Shown piece by piece: positions 52,331-60,582 of a DNA stretch of 64,000 bases. The first letter of the stretch is position 1. Every line of letters begins with the position of its first letter. The stretch covers positions 1 through 64,000 of the forward strand of contig JAFLTT010000002.1 of assembly GCA_022509165.1 (NCBI GenBank), read 5' to 3'. The notes beneath the pieces are model-generated. The model ran no database searches. It was not told where the DNA came from and was given only the letters and a program-made list of their open reading frames with translations. The translations under genes and the position numbers were made by a program. Source of the stretch: Muribaculaceae bacterium. GTDB lineage: Bacteria > Bacteroidota > Bacteroidia > Bacteroidales > Muribaculaceae.

Positions 52331-53752
52331 TTACTTGTGAAATAAAGATAATATAGTTTTATTTTTATTTATAAATATCTGGGTTGAAAAGAAATAAATG
52401 GCTGTGATTAAGGCAGCTAACGTCAAAACTAAAAAGTAATTATAACTTCTGAATATAAAGTAGATCATTAAAAGAATCCCACATAAAGGGATGTTAAACA
52501 ACAATTCTCTGAAGAAATTTTTCCAGGCAAAATTAATATCAAATTCAATTTTAAGTACAATCTGAGAAAGGACCATAATTGTTGTTTCCGCACTTACCCA
52601 TGTGATAGCTGAGCCTACACTCTCAAGATGGGGAATCAGGAGAAAATTTAATATGATGCCTATTAAAGCGCCAATACCAGCATTTATCATTACTTTTTTG
52701 TCTCGTTTTAAAGGCATCAGGCACTGTACTATCTGAATTTGTTCATATCCTATTATCAACATTAAAGGCATAATTATACGCATGGGTGTGATAGCACCTT
52801 CATAACCCGGACCGGATATCAGCATGATAACCTCAGGAGCATATATAGTGCAAAATATAATCACTGGAAATGAAAAGCAGAAAAGAAGAGAAGTAGATTT
52901 TCCAATGAAAGATTTAAATTCATCAAATTTATTTTGAGCTAATAAATTGCTCATTCTTGGCATAAGTACGGTAGTGACACCGGTAAAGAGAGCTAATAAG
53001 ATATTGTATAGCCTGGTGGCAGTGGTGTAGTATCCTACTTGAGTATCATTGGTGATAAAACCTAAATAAACTACATTAAATGTGGTGTAAAGTGATGTCA
53101 TCACCAAGTATGATCCTAATACAAAATAGGGTTTAATATAATTCTTTAAATTGACTAATTTTAATCGGAAAGAGGCAAATTTTGTGGCGTAACTGATGTT
53201 AATAATTGCATTACCTGCAATGGTAAGAGCTGTGAGAAGGTAATAAACCGGGTAGTCTTCTCTATCTCTCACAAAAATAAAAACTGAGGCAACGAAGAGG
53301 CATTTTATAAAAATAGTTCTTACTGTAATAAATCTGAAATTCTCTATTCCTTTATAAAACCATTCTATTAAAAGGAAATTGCTTACTAATTTTATGGCTC
53401 CATACCCCATCATGTCACGATTCTCGTATAATTCAGGAACAGTAAGAGTTACTCCTAAAAGAATAAATAGGGCAAAAATAGTGGTGAGGCCATTAAGAGC
53501 TAAAAGACTACTGAATGGATTACTCAAATTAATGGAATTAGCCTTATCCATAGCTATTTGTCGAGTGCCCAGGATGGTTACCCCCATCATGGAGAATAGG
53601 ATAAAATAATTGATAATACTGTCGATAAAATTACAAAGACCGATATTTGTCACTCCAAGCACTCTCGACACATAGGGATAAACTATAAGAGGGAAGATAT
53701 AGTTGGAAGTAGTAAGGATACTGGTATATAGGATATTTCTTTTTATCCCCAT
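52331..53752 (-). CDS. Wzx-type polysaccharide repeat-unit flippase
   Basis: A 473-residue membrane protein with about 12-14 helices of the MOP superfamily (polysaccharide synthesis type). It opens with KRNILYTSILTTSNYIFPLIVYPYVSRVLG, whose PLIVYPYVSRVLG pattern is diagnostic of Wzx. It flips the undecaprenyl-linked repeat to the periplasmic face for the polymerase at 46868. It has a basic N-terminus and ends in KNKTILSLFHK. Strongly AT-rich, like the neighbours to its left. A TAATTTTG element lies 40 bp upstream (53793-53800). Confidence 0.92.
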   Translation of the reverse strand: MGIKRNILYTSILTTSNYIFPLIVYPYVSRVLGVTNIGLCNFIDSIINYFILFSMMGVTILGTRQIAMDKANSINLSNPFSSLLALNGLTTIFALFILLGVTLTVPELYENRDMMGYGAIKLVSNFLLIEWFYKGIENFRFITVRTIFIKCLFVASVFIFVRDREDYPVYYLLTALTIAGNAIINISYATKFASFRLKLVNLKNYIKPYFVLGSYLVMTSLYTTFNVVYLGFITNDTQVGYYTTATRLYNILLALFTGVTTVLMPRMSNLLAQNKFDEFKSFIGKSTSLLFCFSFPVIIFCTIYAPEVIMLISGPGYEGAITPMRIIMPLMLIIGYEQIQIVQCLMPLKRDKKVMINAGIGALIGIILNFLLIPHLESVGSAITWVSAETTIMVLSQIVLKIEFDINFAWKNFFRELLFNIPLCGILLMIYFIFRSYNYFLVLTLAALITAIYFFSTQIFINKNKTILSLFHK

Positions 53753-53970
53753 TCAGATGAGAACGTATATTAGGTCTTTACTAAGAATAAAGCAAAATTA
53801 ATTATAAGATATAATATATGAAATATGTAAATCCCCAAGATTATTTGATATTAAGTTTACCGGGATATAGATTGGGACATAACCGGCAAATTTGTTTGAG
53901 GAGGAGGGTAAATCTGATATCGGAGTAGAATAACTTAATAGGTAAAATAAATTTAATTGGGAGAAGATAA

Positions 53971-54012
53971 GCAAGATAAAGGATTGGGAAGGTAAGATAA
54001 AGGATTGGGAAT
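53971..54012. repeat. Tandem 21-bp repeat in a 364-bp gap
   Basis: GCAAGATAAAGGATTGGGAA (53971-53990) is followed by GTAAGATAAAGGATTGGGAA (53992-54011): two copies with one difference in a purine-rich strand. The gap 53753-54116 otherwise holds only the -7 element of wzx and the terminator of the aldolase gene; no real gene is seen. Confidence 0.75.
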
Positions 54013-54039
54013 GGAAGCTGCAGGATAGGGAGGAGTGAT

Positions 54040-54075
54040 AAAAAAGAGGACATATCATATAAGATATGTCCCCTC
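54040..54075 (-). terminator. Terminator of the aldolase gene
   Basis: On the minus strand GGACATATC, TTATAT, GATATGTCC form a perfect 9-bp stem followed by TCTTTTTTAT. It starts about 45 bp past the stop. Confidence 0.85.
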
Positions 54076-54116
54076 AAGGTGTTTCTATGTACTTTTAGTC
54101 AGTCTGCAGCTTTTAA

Positions 54117-55121
54117 TTAGTCAGCAGCTTTGCCGTCTGAACCAAGTACGTTGATAATTTTGTGCTTGTAAAGTTTCTCCATTTCGTCGCGAGCCGGGCC
54201 CAGATATTTCCTTGGGTCGAATTCAGCCGGATTATCATTGAAAGCCTTGCGGATAGCAGCGGTCATAGCAAGACGGCTGTCGGAGTCAATGTTGATTTTC
54301 GATACGTCCATCTTGGCTGCTTTGCGCAGTTCCTCTTCAGGAATACCGATAGCATCGGGAAGTTTGCCTCCGTTCTCAGCGATAATCTTAACATATTCTT
54401 GTGGTACAGAAGAAGATCCGTGAAGTACGATGGGGAAGCCGGGAAGTTTTTCCTCAACCTTCTCAAGCACATCGAATGCCAATGGAGGAGGTACAAGAAG
54501 ACCGGTCTTCGGGTCGCGTGTGCACTGTTCGGGAGTGAACTTGTAAGCACCGTGAGAAGTACCGATTGAGATGGCAAGGCTGTCGACACCTGTGCGGGTC
54601 ACGAAGTCTACTACCTCTTCTGGATCTGTATAGGTATGATGGTCTGAACTAACTTCATCTTCCACACCGGCAAGAACTCCAAGTTCGCCTTCAACAGTAA
54701 CATCGTATTTGTGTGCGTAATCCACTACTTTCTTAGTGAGGGCTACATTTTCTTCATAAGGAAGATGGCTACCATCTATCATTACTGAAGAGAAGCCGTT
54801 GTCGATACAGTCTTTGCAAAGCTCAAAAGTGTCACCATGGTCTAAGTGAAGCACAATCTGAGGATGTTCCCAACCAAGGGATTTTGCATATTCCACTGCA
54901 CCTTGGGCCATATAGCGGAGCAGAATCGGGTTGGCATAGTTGCGGGCACCCTTTGATACCTGAAGGATAACAGGACTCTTGGTGTCGGATGCTGCCTTGA
55001 TGATGGCCTGAAGTTGCTCCATGTTGTTGAAGTTGAACGCCGGAATTGCATAACCGCCGTGTACTGCCTTCTCAAACATCTTCTTGGTGTTGACAAGGCC
55101 TAATTTCTTGTAGTCTACCAT
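54117..55121 (-). CDS. fba: Class II fructose-bisphosphate aldolase
   Basis: It splits fructose-1,6-bisphosphate to two triose phosphates in glycolysis and runs the reverse in gluconeogenesis, using zinc. The zinc site is HLDHGDTFELC (His95 within LHLDHGD), ELGVLAGVED (Glu144 region) and VLHGSSSVPQEY. MIDGSHLPYEENV binds the phosphate side. The length (334) fits the longer class IIB form usual in Bacteroidota. Its own promoter and terminator show it is a single-gene unit. Confidence 0.96.
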   Translation of the reverse strand: MVDYKKLGLVNTKKMFEKAVHGGYAIPAFNFNNMEQLQAIIKAASDTKSPVILQVSKGARNYANPILLRYMAQGAVEYAKSLGWEHPQIVLHLDHGDTFELCKDCIDNGFSSVMIDGSHLPYEENVALTKKVVDYAHKYDVTVEGELGVLAGVEDEVSSDHHTYTDPEEVVDFVTRTGVDSLAISIGTSHGAYKFTPEQCTRDPKTGLLVPPPLAFDVLEKVEEKLPGFPIVLHGSSSVPQEYVKIIAENGGKLPDAIGIPEEELRKAAKMDVSKINIDSDSRLAMTAAIRKAFNDNPAEFDPRKYLGPARDEMEKLYKHKIINVLGSDGKAAD

Positions 55122-55160
55122 CGTATTTTTGTTTTATATGCTTTACGCTTTTTTGATATG

Positions 55161-55191
55161 CAAATATATTAAAAAACCGCTATATATACAA
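55161..55191 (-). promoter_or_regulatory. Promoter of fba
   Basis: On the minus strand TTG (55189-55191), 20 bp, then TATATTTG (55161-55168), 39 bp before the start codon. Confidence 0.7.
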
Positions 55192-55192
55192 T

Positions 55193-56107
55193 TTATGTCT
55201 TGAAGTAGTGATATCTAAGTTTGTAGTAATTCTTTTTGGGTCCTGTAGATATCAACCACCAACGGCTCAATAAAAATAATGAATATAGGAAATTTGAAAT
55301 TCCTCTCTTTATTGGTCCATGGTTTAATTTATAATAGATATGCCGGCTTTTTTCAATCTGTTTGGTTTTAAATTCAGATTCCCACTTTCCATTTTCCGGC
55401 ATCGATTTACTTTCAAGATGAATTATCTGAGCCTGAGGAACACTGTATATATCCCATCCGGCTTTTTTAATTCTATAACATAGGTCAGTTTCTTCATAAT
55501 ATAAGAAGAATTCATGACGAAAGTATCCCGTTTTATCCAATACCATTCTTTTCACCATCAAGTCGGCTCCAGTGATGTAACCTACTTTCATAGGCTGTGA
55601 AGTGTTATTGAAAATATTATTCTTCTTCCCAAAGACAATGTTCTTAGGGATATCATGGAGTAATTCATTTAATTCCCAAAAGGGGCCCGGGAGTACCATA
55701 TTGTAAGAATACATAGGTGTGCCATTTATATCCAGAAGGTTGCCTCCACATGCTCCGGCTTTTGGATGGGAGTCAAGAAAATCTGATAATATCTTTATGG
55801 CATTATTCACCAACAAGGTATCCGGATTAAGAAAGAGAATATTTCTGCCTTTAGCAATCTTTATTCCTTCATTGTTGGCTTTTCCGAAGCCTTTGTTTTC
55901 ATCAAGAGAGATAAATTGAAAAATGTCTTTCTTTTCATCAGGAACTTTCTCCAATATTATTTCTTTAAAATCTTTTTCTGAATTATTGTCAATTACAATG
56001 ATTTCATATCCAATACCTTCTGTTTTATCTAATATCGTCTTCACACAGTCTGCTATTAAATGGGCTGTGTTATAATTTACGATTATGACAGATACAGAAG
56101 GAATCAT
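55193..56107 (-). CDS. Family 2 glycosyltransferase, paralogue of the gene at 48121
   Basis: A 304-residue GT-A enzyme with VSVIIVNYNTAHLIADCVKT (5-24), IVIDNNSEKDF, ILFLNPDTLLVNNAIKIL (DxD site) and YITGADLMVKRMVL. These match the gene at 48121-49044 position by position (ILxxFLDSxPxAGxCGGNL, SYxxxxPG, SGAD/TGADLM), so the two are paralogues of rhamnosyltransferase type. Its start overlaps the stop of the MFS gene by four bases, so it is translated with the channel-urea transporter-MFS series, an unexpected company for a glycosyltransferase. The aldolase promoter begins just after it. Confidence 0.88.
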   Translation of the reverse strand: MIPSVSVIIVNYNTAHLIADCVKTILDKTEGIGYEIIVIDNNSEKDFKEIILEKVPDEKKDIFQFISLDENKGFGKANNEGIKIAKGRNILFLNPDTLLVNNAIKILSDFLDSHPKAGACGGNLLDINGTPMYSYNMVLPGPFWELNELLHDIPKNIVFGKKNNIFNNTSQPMKVGYITGADLMVKRMVLDKTGYFRHEFFLYYEETDLCYRIKKAGWDIYSVPQAQIIHLESKSMPENGKWESEFKTKQIEKSRHIYYKLNHGPIKRGISNFLYSLFLLSRWWLISTGPKKNYYKLRYHYFKT

Positions 56108-57489
56108 GTATTGGAAGGTTTGAGAGCAGGGTGGGAGGGTTTCCTTTCCGGGTTGAAAATGATGGTGATGAGGGCTCCCAGACCCATCACTATGATTGAG
56201 ACTATAAGCACGAGCGATGACCCTCCGGCATGAAGAAGGATAGGGATGAAAAATACCCCTAATACAGCGCCTACTTTACCTAAGGAAGCAGCAATTCCTG
56301 ATCCTACTCCTCGGTCGGCTACCGGATATACTTTCGGAGGCAATACATAAGTGATAAGATGTGGCCCCATATTGAGAAAGAGTTCAAAGGCCATGAAGGC
56401 TATAATAGATATCCATTTGGCCCAATGATTATCATAGGCCAGGAGAAGAATAAGAAGACACACTCCGCTGAGCAGGAATCCTACCCATTGAATCTTAGCA
56501 GGGTCTACTTTCCTTATTAGTATCAATCCCAGAATAAAGCCCGGAAGAATTATACAAGATATCCAGAGTGTTACTTTCACTGAAGAGGCCACATGCATCA
56601 GGGCTGTCTCATGGGCTGAAATATGTTCTATTCCAAGAGCCATAACCAATATAGGCAAGAATACTCCTATGCCATATACCCCGAGGCCTTCGCATGCCCA
56701 TGGCAGACCGGTGAAAATAATATTCTTCCAATTGCGCTTGAAAAAGCCGGCTTGCCGTGCAGCCTGTTGCTTCCGTGCATCCACATCCGCCTCAACATCA
56801 CTCTCTGAAATATTGACGTCGGGACCTAAAAAACGATGTGTATCTATTTGCGCCTCTTTAATTTTCCCTTTTTCCAGGAGCCATTTCGGACTTTCCCAGA
56901 ACCAAATCCTGAGCACAAGCATCAAGCCGGAGATTACAATCATCAGCCACATCATTCTCGGCCATAGAGCGGCACTGGTCCAGTCGTTTATCATCAGGAA
57001 GCACACACCTGCCACTATGATGTTGCCAAAGGCACTCATAGCTTTTGTCACTCCCACCATCATGAATACCCATTTAGTGGGCATAAGTTCCGACACGTAA
57101 TTGCTGTCGAGGCTATATTCACCTCCGATACCGAATCCCATAAAAAAGAGACATACTATCAATACGGCGATCGAAGGGAAAATTAGTGCAACTATTGCGG
57201 ATACACATACAATAGCCGGACAGATACGGAAGAAATAGATGTAACCGTATCTGTCCGAAAGTTTACCAAGTATAGAAGACCCCACCATTATTCCGATGAG
57301 GTCCATAGCACCCACCACTCCCTGCATAAAAGAGGAGAGTTCTGGATGAGCCACCAATTGATATAAAGGGATAATCACCGAAACCAAGGTAGCCAGACCG
57401 GTACCTATCAGTTGGCCCAACGAGGCGACACCTGTAATATAGTAGTGTCGCCACGTGAGCGGTGCATTATCGATGGTATATTGCATCAA
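56104..57489 (-). CDS. MFS transporter (sugar porter/metabolite-proton symporter type)
   Basis: A 461-residue, 12-helix major facilitator. Between helices 2 and 3 it has SSILGKLSDRYGYIYFFR, the GxLsDRxGR loop; helix 4-5 carries GIGGEYSLDSNYVSELMPTKW, which matches the E-containing sugar-porter/metabolite symporter loop; helix 11 end has DRGVGSGIAASLGKVGAVLG. A 50-residue loop with DVNISESDVEADVDARKQQ lies between helices 6 and 7. It abuts the urea transporter gene with no gap and overlaps the glycosyltransferase by four bases. The substrate cannot be told. Confidence 0.88.
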   Translation of the reverse strand: MMQYTIDNAPLTWRHYYITGVASLGQLIGTGLATLVSVIIPLYQLVAHPELSSFMQGVVGAMDLIGIMVGSSILGKLSDRYGYIYFFRICPAIVCVSAIVALIFPSIAVLIVCLFFMGFGIGGEYSLDSNYVSELMPTKWVFMMVGVTKAMSAFGNIIVAGVCFLMINDWTSAALWPRMMWLMIVISGLMLVLRIWFWESPKWLLEKGKIKEAQIDTHRFLGPDVNISESDVEADVDARKQQAARQAGFFKRNWKNIIFTGLPWACEGLGVYGIGVFLPILVMALGIEHISAHETALMHVASSVKVTLWISCIILPGFILGLILIRKVDPAKIQWVGFLLSGVCLLILLLAYDNHWAKWISIIAFMAFELFLNMGPHLITYVLPPKVYPVADRGVGSGIAASLGKVGAVLGVFFIPILLHAGGSSLVLIVSIIVMGLGALITIIFNPERKPSHPALKPSNT

Positions 57490-58575
57490 CTATTTCTTGG
57501 CCGGAGCCGGTTTCGGCATAAAGAATTTGTAAGCCGGGAAGAGGAAAATCCATGTTGCCACACAGAAGGGTCCTGTAAGAGTCGGGAATCCCATCGGAGT
57601 GAAGAACACGTTCATTGCGGCCTGTACAAAAACTGTGGCTACGATACCGCAAGCACACCAGATGGCTGCTTTCCATGAAAAGTTGCAGAATGTAGCTCCT
57701 AAGGCTATACCGGTCAACACTGCTGAGAATCCATAAAGACCATTGGCGATGTCAGGACCGGGACCTTGCCAGATTATGGCTACAAATAAAGAGAGTGCAG
57801 AAGCAATTGCAGCCCACAGACATGCACGCCAGCTGTTAACTGCCAATGCAGCCAGGAAGAAAACACCACAAACCCAAGATTTGATGAGGAACACCTGAGA
57901 GATTCCCCTTAGCCAATATATCACCAAATCTCCGAAAGCCAGGGATACATTTTCACTTGCAAAATGTTGGGTTACTCCTACGTATGCTGTAGCCCCATCT
58001 ACTAAATGAGGAAATTCGGGACTACCCATATCTACCGGTGGGAAACCGCTGAATACACGGGCTGAAAGCAGGAAAATCCATGTAGTGGCCACAAACGGGA
58101 AGGTAAAAGATGAAATGCCCCATCTGCTCAGGATGTTGTCCATGCCCGATTTTGCTATTGTAGACAAGGCAGCGCAAAGAATAAGACCAATCCACATCCA
58201 TACTGTTGCGCCTAAGAAAGTGGGGAAAGCACAACCCACCAGCGCTCCGTTGAAGCCCCATAGTCCCTGGGCTCCTCCCTGGTCTGGTAATCTAAGGACA
58301 TAACCGGTGACTGTAGACACGAATACACCGGCGATACAGCCCCAGCATACTAATCCCTGACCTTCCTGATATGCACCCCAGATAATGCCGCATAGGAAGA
58401 GAATACCGGTCCACATTGAGTCTTGGAACATTACCTGACCAACGCCTCTGAGAAGTGTGCGGGGAAATTCTTTCACCGGAGGACGCTTCAGGTCTTTGTC
58501 AAGATCTTGAGCCAATTGGTGGTTGAGTTCCTCCACCCGTTGGTTCAATTCTTCTACTTGTTGTTTTAAATCCAT
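57490..58575 (-). CDS. Urea transporter (UT family) with N-terminal coiled coil
   Basis: A membrane protein of 361 residues. The first 30 residues form a heptad coiled coil (LKQQVEELNQRVEELNHQLA), an addition to the usual UT fold. The transporter has the internal twofold repeat of this family: first half with GLWGFNGALVGCAFPTF and SSFTFPFVATTWIF (about 155-168), second with LYGFSAVLTGIALG and PTLTGPFCVATWIFLF (about 331-346). These T.PF stretches line the urea pore. It moves urea down its gradient, which would feed a urease; no urease gene is in the window. Behind a channel gene (31 bp) and directly before an MFS gene, with the same strand. The role of the coiled coil is unknown. Confidence 0.88.
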   Translation of the reverse strand: MDLKQQVEELNQRVEELNHQLAQDLDKDLKRPPVKEFPRTLLRGVGQVMFQDSMWTGILFLCGIIWGAYQEGQGLVCWGCIAGVFVSTVTGYVLRLPDQGGAQGLWGFNGALVGCAFPTFLGATVWMWIGLILCAALSTIAKSGMDNILSRWGISSFTFPFVATTWIFLLSARVFSGFPPVDMGSPEFPHLVDGATAYVGVTQHFASENVSLAFGDLVIYWLRGISQVFLIKSWVCGVFFLAALAVNSWRACLWAAIASALSLFVAIIWQGPGPDIANGLYGFSAVLTGIALGATFCNFSWKAAIWCACGIVATVFVQAAMNVFFTPMGFPTLTGPFCVATWIFLFPAYKFFMPKPAPAKK

Positions 58576-58606
58576 AATCCTGTTTTGATTTATAGTTAGA
58601 AATGTT

Positions 58607-59467
58607 TTACTGATTTTGAGAAGTAGCAGCAGCTGGAACTGATGCTGCAGATGTAGTACCTGCTACGACCGGTGCCCCGGAAGAACTATTGTCTGTGTCG
58701 TTGTCTTGGTCATCATGATGGTCATCGAAAATTGGTGTATTGTAGAAAATGGGTCCGTCTATAGAAACCCCCTGTTTCTTTGTGCGTGTAAGGAGATTGG
58801 TTACATAGACAGTAAATATCGGGAACATCATCATGCCTAAGGCTGCCAACAAAACTGAAAGGATTCTTCCCACCGGTGTCACGGCCACAATGTTGGAACC
58901 TACAGTAGTGGCGTCCATACAAGCCCACCACAATGCATCCTGATAGTTCTTTACCAGAGGATTCACATGATGTTCAAATACATAGAAGGCCAGTGAGGCA
59001 AAATAAATGGTAAATATCAGCGTGGCCAGATAGGATATGAACAGACCCGTGGCACGGTTGTAAGTAAACCAACTCACCACAATCGACATGGCATAACCTC
59101 CCCTTATAAGAGGTATATAATGCAATGCATAAGTCACTTGCGGTGAAAAGGTCCACCCATAGAAGGAAATTATTGAGTTATATGGAATTGATACAAGGAA
59201 AAAAATGAATCTTGACCTTATATAGTGCCATTTATTGTCGGCAAGGAAAAATTCCACAAAGAAATCGAAAAGAAATACTATACAGATCCAGAACTGGAAA
59301 CGAAGAAATCTATGTTCCAGATAGAATGCTTCATTATGAAAAGTATCAATAGATATTCTCACCACAAGGAAAACAGATAGCACCAGAATCAGGATATGGA
59401 GGAAAGCATATACTCCTTTATCCCTTAGTGTCTCTTTTACTTTTTGTAATGACTGGTTAGAATTCAT
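58607..59467 (-). CDS. Voltage-gated-channel-like ion channel with altered selectivity filter
   Basis: A 286-residue membrane protein with six predicted helices of the ion-transport (Ion_trans/Kv) fold: S1-S4 about residues 20-135, then the pore region 150-225. The pore helix and filter read ALWWACMDATTVGSNIVAV (TTVGSN, residues 187-192). In K+ channels this is TVGYG; here Tyr-Gly is replaced by Ser-Asn, so K+ selectivity is doubtful. The inner helix is GRILSVLLAALGMMMFPIFTVYVTNLL. The C-terminus is acidic and Ser-rich (DDHHDDQDNDTDNSSSGAP). It is first of a four-gene leftward operon and has its own promoter. Confidence 0.82.
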   Translation of the reverse strand: MNSNQSLQKVKETLRDKGVYAFLHILILVLSVFLVVRISIDTFHNEAFYLEHRFLRFQFWICIVFLFDFFVEFFLADNKWHYIRSRFIFFLVSIPYNSIISFYGWTFSPQVTYALHYIPLIRGGYAMSIVVSWFTYNRATGLFISYLATLIFTIYFASLAFYVFEHHVNPLVKNYQDALWWACMDATTVGSNIVAVTPVGRILSVLLAALGMMMFPIFTVYVTNLLTRTKKQGVSIDGPIFYNTPIFDDHHDDQDNDTDNSSSGAPVVAGTTSAASVPAAATSQNQ

Positions 59468-59490
59468 CGATTGATATAAGGTGCAGTTTT

Positions 59491-59521
59491 CAAAATTACT
59501 GCCAATTTATGGAAAACACAA
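59491..59521 (-). promoter_or_regulatory. Promoter of the channel-urea transporter operon
   Basis: On the minus strand TTG (59519-59521), 20 bp, then TAATTTTG (59491-59498), 24 bp before the start codon. Confidence 0.7.
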
Positions 59522-59670
59522 TCATAAATTGAAAATTTCATGACTTCAGTCATTGTTTTAACTATTCTGGGGTTTCAAATGTTTAAAGCCGATTAATAAT
59601 TTTCCGGTAAAATTCCTGAATGAGAGGGTGCTCAATAGTGAGTCGGAAAAAGGGCTTACATGGTATTAAA

Positions 59671-59702
59671 TTTGTGCAATGAAATGTTATTAATTACTTT
59701 TG
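59671..59702 (+). promoter_or_regulatory. Promoter of the DUF3737-MATE pair
   Basis: TTTG (59671-59674), 20 bp, then TACTTTTG (59695-59702), 34 bp before the ATG. The 269-bp gap from 59468 holds this and the divergent promoter; nothing else is seen. Confidence 0.8.
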
Positions 59703-59736
59703 CATAAAGAAATTAACTCTTGGAAAATCACAGGTC

Positions 59737-60582
59737 ATGAAAACTATAAAGAATGAAGAATTTGGCGGTGAACGCCCCTTATATGCCTCTCACGGATTGC
59801 GTCTGGAAAATGTCACCATCCATGCAGGTGAAAGTGCTTTGAAGGAATGTTCGGACATAGAGGCCATAAATTGCCGGTTTGAAGGGAAGTATCCTTTCTG
59901 GAGCACAGACAGGTTTAAGATAAAGGATTGTCTCTTTACCGAGGGAGCCAGGGCAGCTATCTGGTACTCCAGTAATATGGAGATGGAAGATTGTCTTGTA
60001 GAGGCACCTAAAATGTTTCGTGAGATGGATCACATGACTGTGAAAAATGTCACTATCCCTAATGCTCTGGAGACATTATGGATGTGTCATAACGTACATC
60101 TTCACAAAGTGCAGGTGGATAAAGCCGACTATCTTTTCATGCACTCCAACAATATTGATATCGACGACTATCGACAACAGGGAAATTATTCTTTCCAATA
60201 CTGTTCCAATGTTGTGATACGCAATGCAACGATCTACAGTAAAGATGCCTTCTGGAATACTGAGAATGTCACTGTTTACGATTCCTATATCACAGGGGAA
60301 TATTTGGCATGGTATTCCAAGAATCTTCGTTTGGTAAATTGCCGTATAGGTGGTACCCAGGCTTTATGTTATTGTGAAGGTCTGATAATGGAGAATTGCA
60401 CCATGGATGAGGATGCCGACCTCTGCTTTGAATACTCGAATGTGCATGCGGAGATAAAAGGACATATCACAAGCATCAAGAATCCCCGAAGCGGCAAGAT
60501 TGTATGCGATAGCGTAGGGGAAGTGATTATAGATGAAAATATCAAGAAACCCGGTAATTGTGAAATCGTGGTGAGGGAATGA
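59737..60582 (+). CDS. DUF3737 right-handed beta-helix protein
   Basis: A cytoplasmic protein of 281 residues without a signal peptide. It is built from repeats of about 22 residues of the type LENVTIHAGESALKECSDIE, KIKDCLFTEGARAAIWYSS and VTVYDSYITGEYLAWYSKN, which form a parallel beta-helix as in pectate lyase-like folds. The DUF3737 family has no known activity. The start overlaps no other gene; its stop overlaps the start of the MATE gene by four bases, so the two are made together. I can offer no reliable function; DUF3737 next to a MATE exporter is a context clue only. Confidence 0.85.
   Translation: MKTIKNEEFGGERPLYASHGLRLENVTIHAGESALKECSDIEAINCRFEGKYPFWSTDRFKIKDCLFTEGARAAIWYSSNMEMEDCLVEAPKMFREMDHMTVKNVTIPNALETLWMCHNVHLHKVQVDKADYLFMHSNNIDIDDYRQQGNYSFQYCSNVVIRNATIYSKDAFWNTENVTVYDSYITGEYLAWYSKNLRLVNCRIGGTQALCYCEGLIMENCTMDEDADLCFEYSNVHAEIKGHITSIKNPRSGKIVCDSVGEVIIDENIKKPGNCEIVVRE

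Noticed and set aside
53798..54077. Minus-strand frames in the wzx-fba gap
   Set aside because: They translate the tandem repeat (PSQSFIL) and overlap a terminator; no promoter or start is credible.
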